In this document: piece by piece, positions 24,613-33,456 of the stretch
Position numbering within the stretch: position 1 is the stretch's first letter
Layout of the letters: every line of letters begins with the position of its first letter
NCBI RefSeq assembly: GCF_900114625.1
Contig: NZ_FOZL01000001.1
Location: forward strand, 806,001 to 870,000
Direction: 5' to 3'
Source: Granulicella pectinivorans
GTDB lineage: Bacteria > Acidobacteriota > Terriglobia > Terriglobales > Acidobacteriaceae
Length of the DNA: 64,000 bases
Translations under genes and position numbers: made by a program
Notes under the pieces: model-generated
What the model saw: the letters and a program-made list of their open reading frames with translations, nothing else
The model's database searches: none
Told to the model about the DNA's origin: nothing

Positions 24613-27600
24613 TTATGCCAGCTCCGGATTCGGGTTGATGACGCCAGCCGTGTAGGTGGTGCGCGGGCGGTAGTTCAGGTCGGCAAGCACACCGTATTCG
24701 CGCTCGGCAGCCTTCAACTTGGCAACCTTGCTGGCGGGGTCATTGATGTTGCCGAAGATAATCGCGTTGGTCGGGCAGCTCTGCTGGCAGGCCGTAACGA
24801 TATCGCCGTCGCGGATCTCGCGGTTTTCCTTGTCCGCTTCGATCTTCGCTGCTTCGATACGCTGCACGCAGTAGCTGCACTTTTCCATGACGCCACGCGA
24901 ACGAACGGTAACATCGGGGTTGCGCATGAACTTCAAGCTCTCCGTGTCGTAGTCGGAGTAAAGCAGGAAGTTGAAGCGACGCACCTTATACGGGCAGTTA
25001 TTGGAGCAGTAGCGCGTACCCACACAACGGTTGTAGACCATCGTGTTGATGCCCTCGGGCGTGTGGACCGTGGCACCGACTGGGCAGACCTGTTCGCAAC
25101 CTGCGTTTTCGCAGTGCTGGCAGGCCATTGGCTGGAAGTGTGCGCGCGGCGCGTTGAGATCGCCCTCAAAATAGGTGTCGATGCGGAGCCACTGCATATT
25201 GCGGCCCACCTTCACCTGCTCGCGTCCAACGACCGGAATGTTGTTCTCCGCGTAGCAGGCGACGATGCAGGCGTTGCAACCGACGCAGCTATTCAGATCG
25301 ATCGACATGCCCCAGGCGTTCTGAATCTTCCTGGTCGAGCCGTCGGTCTTCTTGTAGCTCCACGCTTCGGGGAAGAAGGTATCTTCTTTCCCAGGCTCTT
25401 CGCCGTTCGGCATGTAGCCGACCTTGTTCACCAGGGCGCCACTTGCGCCTTCGTGAGCGTAGTCCGGCTTGGCCTTGGCCTCGGCGACCGTAGCGTAGCG
25501 GATGATGCCACGCTCCTCAGCTTCGTGTCCCGCGAGCGAGTACACGCCGGCCTTGTCCGAGAGCGGCTTCTCGAGATCGTGCTGCGCGAAGGCTCCGCGG
25601 TGCTCAATGTTGTGCACCTTGGTGACGCAGAGATCGTACGAGCCGGAGCCCTTCTTGATCGCGGCGTCCGAGGCGAAGGCAAGGGAGTCGCTGGAGCGCA
25701 GCTTGTAGGCGTTGAAGCCGACCGTTGCGGCGACGCGGCCCGCTTCGACCGTACGGCCAAAGCCCAGGTGAACCGTGATGGCGCCATCGGGATGACCGGG
25801 CGAGGCGAGAACGGGAGCAATGACCTTCTCTCCGCCCTTCGTGATCTCGATGACGTCCCCTTCTTCCACCTTGAGCGCGAGCATCGTGCGCAAGCTCATG
25901 AGTGCGGCGTTGTCCCAGCTCAGGTTTGTGACCTGTTTGGGCAGCTCCTGGAGCCAGCCGACGTTTGCGAAGCGCCCGTCATAGATGGACGGATCGGCGC
26001 GGAAGGCCACTTCGATGGCATCGCTGGAGGCAGGGACAGCAGGCACGGAGGAGCTGGGCGAACCACCCTTGGGCGAGAAGGCAGTGCCCTCTACCCATCC
26101 GTCGTGCAACGCCTTGCGCCAGCCGGCAGCGAAGTCACCCTTGATGTACGTCTTGGCATTCTCGACGACCACATCGTAACCGGACTTGCTCGGGTCGAGC
26201 AGGGCCTGGAAGACATCGTGGGCAGAGACTCCGTCGTAGAGCGGCTTGATCATCGGCTGGATGATCGAGATGGTGCCGTCATACGCGCGAGCATCCGACC
26301 AGCTCTCGAGATAGTGCGCCTTGTTCAGGTGCCAGATCGAGATCGAGCCCGTCTCGTCGGCGTGCGAACCAAGGTGAACCGTGACCGGAACCTTCTCGAA
26401 GGCTTCAGCGAACTTCAGGTCGGCGGGCGCGGTGTAGATGGGGTTGACGCCGAGCATCACCAGCCACTGCACCTTGCCGGAGTTCATGTCGTCGACCAGA
26501 GACTTCAGGTCGGCGGTCTGCTCGCTCGGAAGCGGGTTGACCGTCTCGGTATAGACGACCGTCTTGCCGATGGCACCGATTGAGGCGTTCAAGGCATAAG
26601 CCGCAGCGTGGACGGCGGGGGATGCCTGCTCGCCAGGGATAACGACTGCCTTGCCCGCAGCGGACTTCAGATCCTTGGAGAGGATCGCGAAGAACTTCTG
26701 CTGATCGGCATCGAGGCCGGCAGGAGCCGCGCCGCTGGCCAAACCAGCCGCAAAAGCCGCGATCAGGCTGGGCTTGAGCGCAAGCCTGTGCTCAGCCTTG
26801 AATCCGGTGACGGTCGGTGTGCTCTCGACCACATACAGCCGGTTCAGCTCCTTGGACTCTTCGTACTTATGGCGCTCTGCGTAACCGGCTGCCAGAGGCA
26901 GGAATCCGGGGTGACCGATGCCGCCGAGGAAGTCTGCATCGAGCGAGAGGATAACGTCAGCCTCTTCAAGCTTGTACTGCGCGTCGGTGTAGCTGCCAAA
27001 AGCAGCCTTCGAAGCGACGCGGCTGGAATCGGAGTTGACCGGATCCCACTGAACGAGCTTCGCCTGCGGATAAGCGGACTGGACCTGCTTCCACTGCGCG
27101 GCCAGCGTGGGCGACGTAATGGTCTCCGAAAGAAAGTAGACGCCGGCTCCACCCTTGGTGGCCTTGGCGGCTCCGGAGAACTCCTGCTGGAACTTGCCGA
27201 AGCTTGAAACCTGTCCGCGATAAACGGGGTGCTGCGAGCGATCGGGATCGTACAGGTCAAGCAGCGTGCCCTGCGCGAAGGCGTCGGACTTGCCCTTCGA
27301 CATCGGATGCTCAGGGTTGCCCTCGATCTTGATGGGGCGGAACGCATCGGTCTTGACGAGGACCGGAATCGCACCGGTGGGGAAGGGGAAGGCCGTTGCG
27401 AAGAACATCGGCTTACCGAGAACGAGATCCTCGGGCTGCTTCACATAGGCGAAGATCGGCTCATCAGGCTGCTTGGTGCAACCGGCCAGGCCGGCCATCG
27501 CCATCGATGCGCCCATGACCTTGAGGAAGCCACGGCGGCTGACGGCATCGACCCACTCCGACGAGGAGCCCATGGACTGACGCGGAAACTCTTCCTGCAT

Positions 27601-27813
27601 CAGTTCATGGAACGCCGGCGTCTCGGCCAGCTCATCCAGATTCTTCCAGAAGCGCTTACCGGTCTTGCCATCCAGCTTTGCCTGCACCTGGGCAAGCGTG
27701 AGCTTTGCCGGTGCAATCCCGGAGACCATCGCGGGTGCTTCCGGTACGGCCACTGCGGGGAGGGAATCCACCACTTCGACCTGTTCGTTGTTGTTCATCA
27801 GGTTCCTGTTCAT
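24613..27813 (-). CDS. actB: Alternative complex III subunit ActB (molybdopterin-like plus iron-sulfur fusion)
   Basis: 1066 residues from the ATG that overlaps the actA stop (ATGA), with GAGGTG eight bases upstream. The N-terminal ~80 residues form the Tat-variant domain; a twin-arginine segment SRRGFLKVMG lies near residue 92. The middle (about 120-760) is a molybdopterin-oxidoreductase-like domain; in this family it normally lacks the cofactor. The C-terminal part is ferredoxin-like with cysteine clusters CVGCNACIVAC, CQHCENAGCEQVCP, CVGTRYCSNNCP, CSYC and CQQSCP, fitting three [4Fe-4S] and one [3Fe-4S] cluster. It passes electrons from quinol to the heme subunits. Confidence 0.94.
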   Translation of the reverse strand: MNRNLMNNNEQVEVVDSLPAVAVPEAPAMVSGIAPAKLTLAQVQAKLDGKTGKRFWKNLDELAETPAFHELMQEEFPRQSMGSSSEWVDAVSRRGFLKVMGASMAMAGLAGCTKQPDEPIFAYVKQPEDLVLGKPMFFATAFPFPTGAIPVLVKTDAFRPIKIEGNPEHPMSKGKSDAFAQGTLLDLYDPDRSQHPVYRGQVSSFGKFQQEFSGAAKATKGGAGVYFLSETITSPTLAAQWKQVQSAYPQAKLVQWDPVNSDSSRVASKAAFGSYTDAQYKLEEADVILSLDADFLGGIGHPGFLPLAAGYAERHKYEESKELNRLYVVESTPTVTGFKAEHRLALKPSLIAAFAAGLASGAAPAGLDADQQKFFAILSKDLKSAAGKAVVIPGEQASPAVHAAAYALNASIGAIGKTVVYTETVNPLPSEQTADLKSLVDDMNSGKVQWLVMLGVNPIYTAPADLKFAEAFEKVPVTVHLGSHADETGSISIWHLNKAHYLESWSDARAYDGTISIIQPMIKPLYDGVSAHDVFQALLDPSKSGYDVVVENAKTYIKGDFAAGWRKALHDGWVEGTAFSPKGGSPSSSVPAVPASSDAIEVAFRADPSIYDGRFANVGWLQELPKQVTNLSWDNAALMSLRTMLALKVEEGDVIEITKGGEKVIAPVLASPGHPDGAITVHLGFGRTVEAGRVAATVGFNAYKLRSSDSLAFASDAAIKKGSGSYDLCVTKVHNIEHRGAFAQHDLEKPLSDKAGVYSLAGHEAEERGIIRYATVAEAKAKPDYAHEGASGALVNKVGYMPNGEEPGKEDTFFPEAWSYKKTDGSTRKIQNAWGMSIDLNSCVGCNACIVACYAENNIPVVGREQVKVGRNMQWLRIDTYFEGDLNAPRAHFQPMACQHCENAGCEQVCPVGATVHTPEGINTMVYNRCVGTRYCSNNCPYKVRRFNFLLYSDYDTESLKFMRNPDVTVRSRGVMEKCSYCVQRIEAAKIEADKENREIRDGDIVTACQQSCPTNAIIFGNINDPASKVAKLKAAEREYGVLADLNYRPRTTYTAGVINPNPELA

Positions 27814-28691
27814 CGGTGGCACACCTCGCAGCTGGAGAGCTCGTTCGGCGTGCGGATGTGGTACATAGTCGTCAGATACTTGCCAAGATCCTGCTGGCTA
27901 TGGAACTCCGTGTAGCTGGGAGCCACGGAGATGGAACCAGCCGGAGGACCGTCGCTGATGGTCTTGCCCTCACCCGTCTGCGGATGCGGCTGAATTTCGG
28001 TACCGGCCTGCAGCATGGCGACCTGAATTGGGCCATCGGTGGGTTTGGTGGTGACGCAATTGACGCTCTGCGCGGTTGCACCCGACTTCCCGGTGGAGGT
28101 ACACCAGACCGGCTTCTCACCGGTGGGACCAGCCCATGCCATGTTGTAGATCTCGCTGGTGGGACGCAGATTGACAGCAGGATTGCGGTGGCAGTTGAGG
28201 CACCACTCCATCTGCAACGTGTTCTGCTGATACATCAACGGCATCTCGTCGACGCGACCGTGACAACTGGCGCATCCAATGCCTTTGTTGACGTGGATCT
28301 CGTGGTTGAAATAAACGAAGTCCGGGAGATCGTGAACACGGATCCACTGCACGGACTCGCCCGTCGCCCAGCTCTGACGAACCGGCTCAAGCAGCGTGGC
28401 GTTGGTCCAGATCTGCGAGTGGCAGTTCATACAGGTCTTGGTCGGAGGGATACCGGCGTAGCTCGACTTCTCCACCGACGTGTGGCAGTACTGGCACTGT
28501 AGGCCTAGCCCCTCGACGTGGTGCTTGTGGCTGAACGGTACCGGCTGATCGGGCCTCTGGCCCTGCTTGGTCACCCACGGCGACCGCTGCAGCTGGTCCA
28601 GGGCAACTCCGAGCGCGATGACGATCAAGCCCGTCAATACAAGGCTCATCCGGGCCAGCGCGTTCGAACTGCGGTCAAAAACTTGCGCCAT
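27810..28691 (-). CDS. actA: Alternative complex III subunit ActA, pentaheme cytochrome c
   Basis: 293 residues. A single N-terminal transmembrane helix (about 15-33) is followed by a periplasmic domain with five CxxCH sites: CQYCH, CMNCH, CASCH, CLNCH and CEVCH, the last at the very C-terminus. Five hemes is the number expected for ActA. First gene of the operon; the start ATG is preceded by AGGAAGCAGGAACG. It receives electrons from ActB and delivers them towards ActE or the oxidase. Confidence 0.93.
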   Translation of the reverse strand: MAQVFDRSSNALARMSLVLTGLIVIALGVALDQLQRSPWVTKQGQRPDQPVPFSHKHHVEGLGLQCQYCHTSVEKSSYAGIPPTKTCMNCHSQIWTNATLLEPVRQSWATGESVQWIRVHDLPDFVYFNHEIHVNKGIGCASCHGRVDEMPLMYQQNTLQMEWCLNCHRNPAVNLRPTSEIYNMAWAGPTGEKPVWCTSTGKSGATAQSVNCVTTKPTDGPIQVAMLQAGTEIQPHPQTGEGKTISDGPPAGSISVAPSYTEFHSQQDLGKYLTTMYHIRTPNELSSCEVCHR

Positions 28692-29259
28692 GAGTGCGTT
28701 CCTGCTTCCTCTGCGTCTACTGAGTAGATTTCGAAGTGCTTCTAACTGCCGTCAACATTGCCGATCCGGACGTGCATGGACCGTTCCTAACTTCGAGAAC
28801 TTACAACAGGCTTTTGCCCCGCCCGTTCAGACTAAGCTCGCCTCCGGAACCCGCTGCGTGACCCAGGTCACCGGTGGAAAACTAGCCTTAGAAGTTCCGA
28901 GTATAGCAGTCTGAAATGATTTGAAAACCCACTCAGGCAACCCGGAACGTAAAAGTTTGATCCCTCAATTCGATAATCGGCGGCAAGAAAAAATAGCACC
29001 CCATTCTGTCGTGGCTCGAAATCCGTCTGTACGAAATTGACCACTATATCTTGGGTTCTATACTTTGGTCTCATTTTCAATATGCGACCGTTTAGGACCT
29101 ATTTCTAACCGTTCGATGTTCGAACTTTACCGTTGGATGGGACGCACGTTTTTGAATAGACATATGCAGCAGTCGGGCGGTGCCTCACGAAGATTTCGTC
29201 TTTTATTCGCGTTTGCCATAGATCTGCGGTAGCGTGGTGATGACCAACGCGAGCCTGCC
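28692..29259. other. Intergenic region between the respiratory operon and the glycosylase gene
   Basis: About 570 bases without a convincing gene; the short minus-strand frames at 28868-29080 and 29105-29293 have no family resemblance. It is visibly richer in A/T than the coding regions, mainly between 28915 and 29230. It should carry the operon promoter on the minus strand and the promoter of the plus-strand glycosylase gene. Confidence 0.5.
28900..28927 (-). promoter_or_regulatory. Possible promoter of the act-cox operon
   Basis: On the minus strand TTTTCA (28922-28927) and TATACT (28900-28905) are 16 bases apart. The minus-10 is good and the minus-35 weak. It would give a leader of roughly 200 bases before actA. 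Confidence 0.4.
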
Positions 29260-29970
29260 ATGCCCCACACCCAAGCCGCTCCTCGATCACCACGCTATAA
29301 CTCCGACGCTGCCCTTGCGCACCTCGCCAAGGCCGACCCGAAGCTGGGCCGGCTGATCGCCCGGGCAGGGCTTTTCACCATGAAGGTGTCTTCGACTCTT
29401 TCCCCGTTCGAGTCGCTGGTCGAGTCGATCGTTTACCAGCAGCTTCATGGCAAGGCAGCGGCGACGATCCACGGGCGGCTGTTGGGGAGCTTTCACCCGA
29501 TTGCGGGTCTCGGCGTTCATTTCTCACCCGAACACATTCTTGACTGTCCTACGGCACAGCTACGCGCGGCGGGGCTCTCGGCAAACAAGACGCTGGCGCT
29601 TCGGGACCTCGCGGCGAAGACGATCGACGGCACGGTACCTACGCTGGCGAAGATCCGGCGCATGTCGGATGACGCGATTGTCGAGCATTTGACGCAGGTG
29701 AGGGGGATCGGCGTGTGGACCGTGCAGATGATGCTGATCTTCCGGCTGGGTCGTCCGGATGTACTGCCAACAAACGACTATGGGATACGCAAAGGGTTTG
29801 CGCTGACCTTCCAGAAGCTGAAGCCAACCGATAAGGTGACGCCCGGGGACCTGCCAACACCTGCCGAGATGGAGAAGCGGGCGAGGCGCTGGCAGCCCTG
29901 GCGCTCGGTGGCGAGCTGGTATCTGTGGAGGGCATGCGACCTGGCGCAGGGGAAGCCGATGGCGGAGTAG
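29260..29970 (+). CDS. DNA-3-methyladenine glycosylase II family (AlkA-type)
   Basis: 236 residues. HhH-GPD superfamily base-excision repair enzyme. The helix-hairpin-helix is VRGIGVWTVQMMLIF and is followed by the catalytic Asp in LPTNDYGIRKGF. The N-terminal half (SPFESLVESIVYQQLHGKAAATIHGRL) is the usual AlkA-like start of the fold. It lacks the extra N-terminal domain of E. coli AlkA, like many short bacterial members. No Cys cluster for an Fe-S centre. Stands alone upstream of the GH57 gene, 30 bases apart. Confidence 0.86.
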   Translation: MPHTQAAPRSPRYNSDAALAHLAKADPKLGRLIARAGLFTMKVSSTLSPFESLVESIVYQQLHGKAAATIHGRLLGSFHPIAGLGVHFSPEHILDCPTAQLRAAGLSANKTLALRDLAAKTIDGTVPTLAKIRRMSDDAIVEHLTQVRGIGVWTVQMMLIFRLGRPDVLPTNDYGIRKGFALTFQKLKPTDKVTPGDLPTPAEMEKRARRWQPWRSVASWYLWRACDLAQGKPMAE

Positions 29971-30000
29971 AGGAGTTGCGCCGATACAATAGAAGTCCCT

Positions 30001-32619
30001 ATGCCAAGAAACCCCCTCACTCTCTACGGATTCGACACGAAGGCCAAGAAGAAGGCGTCCGCGCCGGTGGCGATTGCTCCTCATGACCACGAGGCCCATC
30101 CTCGCTACGTGTGCGTTCACGGGCACTTTTACCAGCCGCCGCGGGAGAATCCGTGGCTGGAGACGGTGGAGGTGCAGGACTCCGCGGCGCCGTATCACGA
30201 CTGGAACGACAGGATTACGGCAGAGTGCTATGCGCCCAACGGCGCATCGCGCATCGTCAACCTCGAGAACGAGATCATCCGCATCGTCAATAACTACTCG
30301 CGGATGAGCTTCAACTTCGGCCCCACGCTGCTGAGCTGGCTGCACGATAAGGCACCGCGCGCTTACCGGATGATCCTGGATGCGGACAAGGCCAGCATGC
30401 GCCGGTATCGCGGGCACGGATCGGCGATGGCGCAGGTTTACAACCACATCATTATGCCGCTGGCGAACGAGCGGGACGCGATCACGCAGATCCGTTGGGG
30501 CATCGCGGACTTCGTCTCGCGGTTCCATCGCAAGCCGGAGGGGATGTGGCTGGCTGAGACGGCCGTCAATAAAGCTGTGCTCGACCTGATGGCCAAAGAG
30601 GGGATCAAGTTCACGATTCTTGCGCCCAATCAGTGCGCGCGGGTGCGCCGGATTGGCGCGGCACCGGTTGGGGCCGTCGACATGGAGGTGTCGCCGAAGA
30701 CGGAGAACGATTGGATCGGCACCCCCAACGCCTCGGTGGATCCGACGCATGCCTATCGTGTGCCTTTGAACGAGGGACGGAGCATCGCGGTCTACTTTTA
30801 CGATGGCCCGGGTTCGCGCGCCATCGCGTTCGAGGGGCTGCTGAACTCCGGCGAGACGTTTGCGCGACGGCTGCTGGAAGGATTTCATCCTGATTCTCCT
30901 TCCGATCCGGAGGTCGCACAGCTCTCTCACGTCGCAACCGATGGCGAGAGCTACGGGCACCACCATAAGCATGGCGAGATGGCGCTTTCGTACGCGATGC
31001 ACTGGATTGAAGAACAGGGACATGCGAAGCTGACCAACTACGGCGAGTTCCTGGAGCTGTTTCCGCCCAAGTGGGAGGCGGAGGTCGCCGAGGACACAAG
31101 CTGGTCCTGCGCGCATGGCGTGGAACGCTGGCGCTCCGACTGCGGCTGCAACGGCGGCAAGCCGGGCTTCAACCAACGCTGGCGCGGACCGCTGCGGGCC
31201 GGGCTGGACTTCCTACGGGACGCCACCGCACCGTTGGCCGAGGCCTTTGCCAAGCCCTTCCTCACCGACCTCTGGGCCGCGCGTGACGCCTATATCGATG
31301 TGGTGCTCGACCGTGGGCCTTCGTCGATGGAGCGGCTGCTGCTTCGCTTCGGGACGCGCGATCTCACTGCGGATGAGCGTGTGCAGGTCTGGGAGCTGCT
31401 GGAGCTAGAACGTCACACGCAATTGATGTATACGAGCTGCGGCTGGTTCTTCGACGATATCTCGGGCATTGAAACGATCCAGATCATCGCCTATGCGGGG
31501 CGCGTGCTGCAGCTTGCGGCCAAGCTGTTTGGCAAGGAAGGCGAGGCGCTGGAGGAAAAATTTCTCTCCTATCTGGCTGAGGCCAGGAGCAATGTACCGG
31601 AAGAGGGCGACGGCGCGCAGATCTATAGGAAGTATGTGAACGGCATGAAGATCGGCCTGGAGCAGGTCGGTGCGCACTATGCCATCTCCTCCATCTTCCG
31701 CAGCTATCCGGACGACGGCGAGATCTTCTGCTACGACGTCCACCGCGATGAGCAGGAGTCCTTCACCTCGGGCCGAGGCAAGGTAGCGATCGGCCGCGCC
31801 AGTGTTCGTTCCCGCGTGACGGAGGAGACGGAGGACATCTGCTTCGCCGTGCTGCATCTGGGGGACCAGAATCTTTCCGCCGCGGTCAAGCGCCGCGACA
31901 TTGAGGTGGAGGGTGTCACACCGGCATTCGTCACGTTTACGGAGGAGATTCGCGCGGCCATCCGCAAGGCCAATCTGCCGGAGATTATTCGGCTGATCGA
32001 TCGTCACTTTGGGGGCACGGCCTACTCGCTGACTTCGCTGTTCGCCGACGAGCAGCATCGCATCCTGCGAACGATTCTCGACCAGACGTTGTCGGAGATG
32101 GAGGATTCGCTGCGGACGATCTACGAAGACCACTCGTCGCTTCTGCACTTCCTGACCGAGTCTGGGGTTTCGCCGCCGCCGGCGCTGGCACTGGCCGCGA
32201 GCTTTGCCATCAACGCCAGCCTGCGCCGCGCGCTGGAGGCGCAGGAGTTCGACGCAGTCGAGGTTGCGAGCCTGTTCGCACGTGCGCTGACCGACCAGGT
32301 GAAGCTTGAACTGCCTACGCTGAACTTCACAGCCAGCCAGCGCATGAAGCGCGCGATGGTGGCGCTCGAAGCGGCCGTCGCGGGCGAGAACCATACCAAG
32401 GTGGCGCTGCACAAGGCGCTGTCGCTGGCCGACGCTCTGAAGACGATGCCGCTCGAGGTTAATCTCTGGCAGGCGCAGAATATCTGGAACGACATCTTGC
32501 GAAGAGCCGACTCGAGCTTCTGGCCCCGCGACTGGAAGGAAGACTTCGGGCGCCTGGGCCATGCGCTGAACATCGCCGTCGACCAGTTGGTGGTCGAAGA
32601 GGGCGTGCCTACGTTTTAG
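30001..32619 (+). CDS. Glycoside hydrolase family 57 / DUF3536 protein
   Basis: 872 residues. The N-terminal ~340 residues are GH57-like, opening with VCVHGHFYQPPRENPWLE (GH57 region 1) and continuing with WLAETAVNKAVLDLM and SHVATDGESYGHHHKHGEMAL, where the conserved Glu and Asp would act. The rest is the DUF3536 region, mostly alpha-helical, with a CGCNGG motif. GH57 enzymes act on alpha-glucans, so a role in glycogen or maltodextrin metabolism is likely but not shown. No signal peptide; cytoplasmic. TACAAT lies ten bases before the ATG and there is no Shine-Dalgarno, so the mRNA may be nearly leaderless. Confidence 0.85.
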   Translation: MPRNPLTLYGFDTKAKKKASAPVAIAPHDHEAHPRYVCVHGHFYQPPRENPWLETVEVQDSAAPYHDWNDRITAECYAPNGASRIVNLENEIIRIVNNYSRMSFNFGPTLLSWLHDKAPRAYRMILDADKASMRRYRGHGSAMAQVYNHIIMPLANERDAITQIRWGIADFVSRFHRKPEGMWLAETAVNKAVLDLMAKEGIKFTILAPNQCARVRRIGAAPVGAVDMEVSPKTENDWIGTPNASVDPTHAYRVPLNEGRSIAVYFYDGPGSRAIAFEGLLNSGETFARRLLEGFHPDSPSDPEVAQLSHVATDGESYGHHHKHGEMALSYAMHWIEEQGHAKLTNYGEFLELFPPKWEAEVAEDTSWSCAHGVERWRSDCGCNGGKPGFNQRWRGPLRAGLDFLRDATAPLAEAFAKPFLTDLWAARDAYIDVVLDRGPSSMERLLLRFGTRDLTADERVQVWELLELERHTQLMYTSCGWFFDDISGIETIQIIAYAGRVLQLAAKLFGKEGEALEEKFLSYLAEARSNVPEEGDGAQIYRKYVNGMKIGLEQVGAHYAISSIFRSYPDDGEIFCYDVHRDEQESFTSGRGKVAIGRASVRSRVTEETEDICFAVLHLGDQNLSAAVKRRDIEVEGVTPAFVTFTEEIRAAIRKANLPEIIRLIDRHFGGTAYSLTSLFADEQHRILRTILDQTLSEMEDSLRTIYEDHSSLLHFLTESGVSPPPALALAASFAINASLRRALEAQEFDAVEVASLFARALTDQVKLELPTLNFTASQRMKRAMVALEAAVAGENHTKVALHKALSLADALKTMPLEVNLWQAQNIWNDILRRADSSFWPRDWKEDFGRLGHALNIAVDQLVVEEGVPTF

Positions 32620-32637
32620 GGTGTACGGCGCAAACGC

Positions 32638-32670
32638 CGATAGGTCCGAGCCTGAGGCCCGGACCTATCG
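32638..32670. terminator. Hairpin between convergent genes
   Basis: Perfect 11-bp inverted repeat CGATAGGTCCG / CGGACCTATCG with an 11-base loop, between the ends of the GH57 gene (plus) and the small basic protein gene (minus). There is no T-tract, so a bidirectional pause or terminator is only likely. Confidence 0.5.
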
Positions 32671-32690
32671 ATGCGCGCTTTGTCGTGGGA

Positions 32691-32894
32691 CTACGTCGCC
32701 TTGCGCTGGAAGTTGGTCTTCTTGGTGGCGGCGAAGGAGTCCTTCGCCTTGAAGGCGGACATGGATGCGCCAGGGGCCGGCTTCGCGCCGCTATTGGCAT
32801 GCGCGGCCTTCTCCTTGAGAGAAGCCAGCTTCGCCGCCTTCCGGCTCAGTCCGCCAATCTTGATCGTGCCTGCTTTGGGAATAAATTCACTCAT
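32691..32894 (-). CDS. Small basic protein, unknown function
   Basis: 67 residues, Lys/Ala-rich, beginning MSEFIPKAGTIKIGGLSRKAAKLASLKEKAAH; no Cys, no membrane segment. AGAGGA lies seven bases before the ATG, and the start is two bases after the mug stop, so it looks like a real, co-transcribed gene. I do not recognise the family. The composition would suit nucleic-acid binding, but this is a guess. Confidence 0.6.
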   Translation of the reverse strand: MSEFIPKAGTIKIGGLSRKAAKLASLKEKAAHANSGAKPAPGASMSAFKAKDSFAATKKTNFQRKAT

Positions 32895-32896
32895 AG

Positions 32897-33448
32897 CTAA
32901 ATCCTCTCACGCCTGCGGTTTTCGATGGAAGATTCACGGAGGGCTGTGTGGAGCTCACGGTAGGCCGTGACCAGCGCCTCCAGCGTAAAAGACCGGTTCA
33001 GTCCGCTTGGGTTGGGAAGCACCCAGATCTCCGCACCTTCGAATCGGATGTCCTGGCGGCCCCATGAAACGTTTTTTTGCTGGAAGAGAGCAGAGAAGGC
33101 CGGCTTGCCCAGGAACACGAGGTATCGGGGCCGAAAGCGACGGACCTTCTCTCGCAGAGCATCTGCGGACGCCTGGAACTCTCCACGCGCTACCTGGGAA
33201 GCCTTCACCGTGGGGCGTCCCACGGCTGCGGTGAGACCATGCCCGTAATGAAGGATCGTCCGGTCGTCTTCGGGCCGGATGAGGTGTGGCGTGAATCCAG
33301 CCTGATGGAGGACGCGCCAGAACCGGTTGCTTGCGTTCGAGAAGTGATGCCCGGAGCGGGCTGCGCTGAGTGCGGGATTGATCCCGCAGAAGAGCACGTC
33401 CAGATCCTCGGCAAGAAGATCGGCCAGTGTGGGCGTGGCGCTTTCCAT
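32897..33448 (-). CDS. mug: Mismatch-specific uracil/thymine DNA glycosylase (Mug/TDG family)
   Basis: 183 residues. Mug-family motif 1 is DVLFCGINPALSAARSGHHFSNASNRFWRVLHQAGF, where the GINP...S region contacts the base and the Asn polarises water. The second motif is NPSGLNRSF. It removes uracil or ethenocytosine from G mismatches. Downstream of mnmE with eight bases between, and upstream of the small basic protein gene: probably one transcript. Length is normal for the family. Confidence 0.88.
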   Translation of the reverse strand: MESATPTLADLLAEDLDVLFCGINPALSAARSGHHFSNASNRFWRVLHQAGFTPHLIRPEDDRTILHYGHGLTAAVGRPTVKASQVARGEFQASADALREKVRRFRPRYLVFLGKPAFSALFQQKNVSWGRQDIRFEGAEIWVLPNPSGLNRSFTLEALVTAYRELHTALRESSIENRRRERI

Positions 33449-33456
33449 CGTCTTCC

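Noticed and set aside
23206..26583. 1125-residue plus-strand frame opposite actB/actC
   Set aside because: Antisense shadow of ActB and ActC, which have cofactor motifs and coupled starts; the frame is rich in Arg, Glu and Asp without domains.
29105..29293. 62-residue minus-strand frame upstream of the glycosylase gene
   Set aside because: No ribosome-binding site or recognisable sequence; overlaps the glycosylase start.
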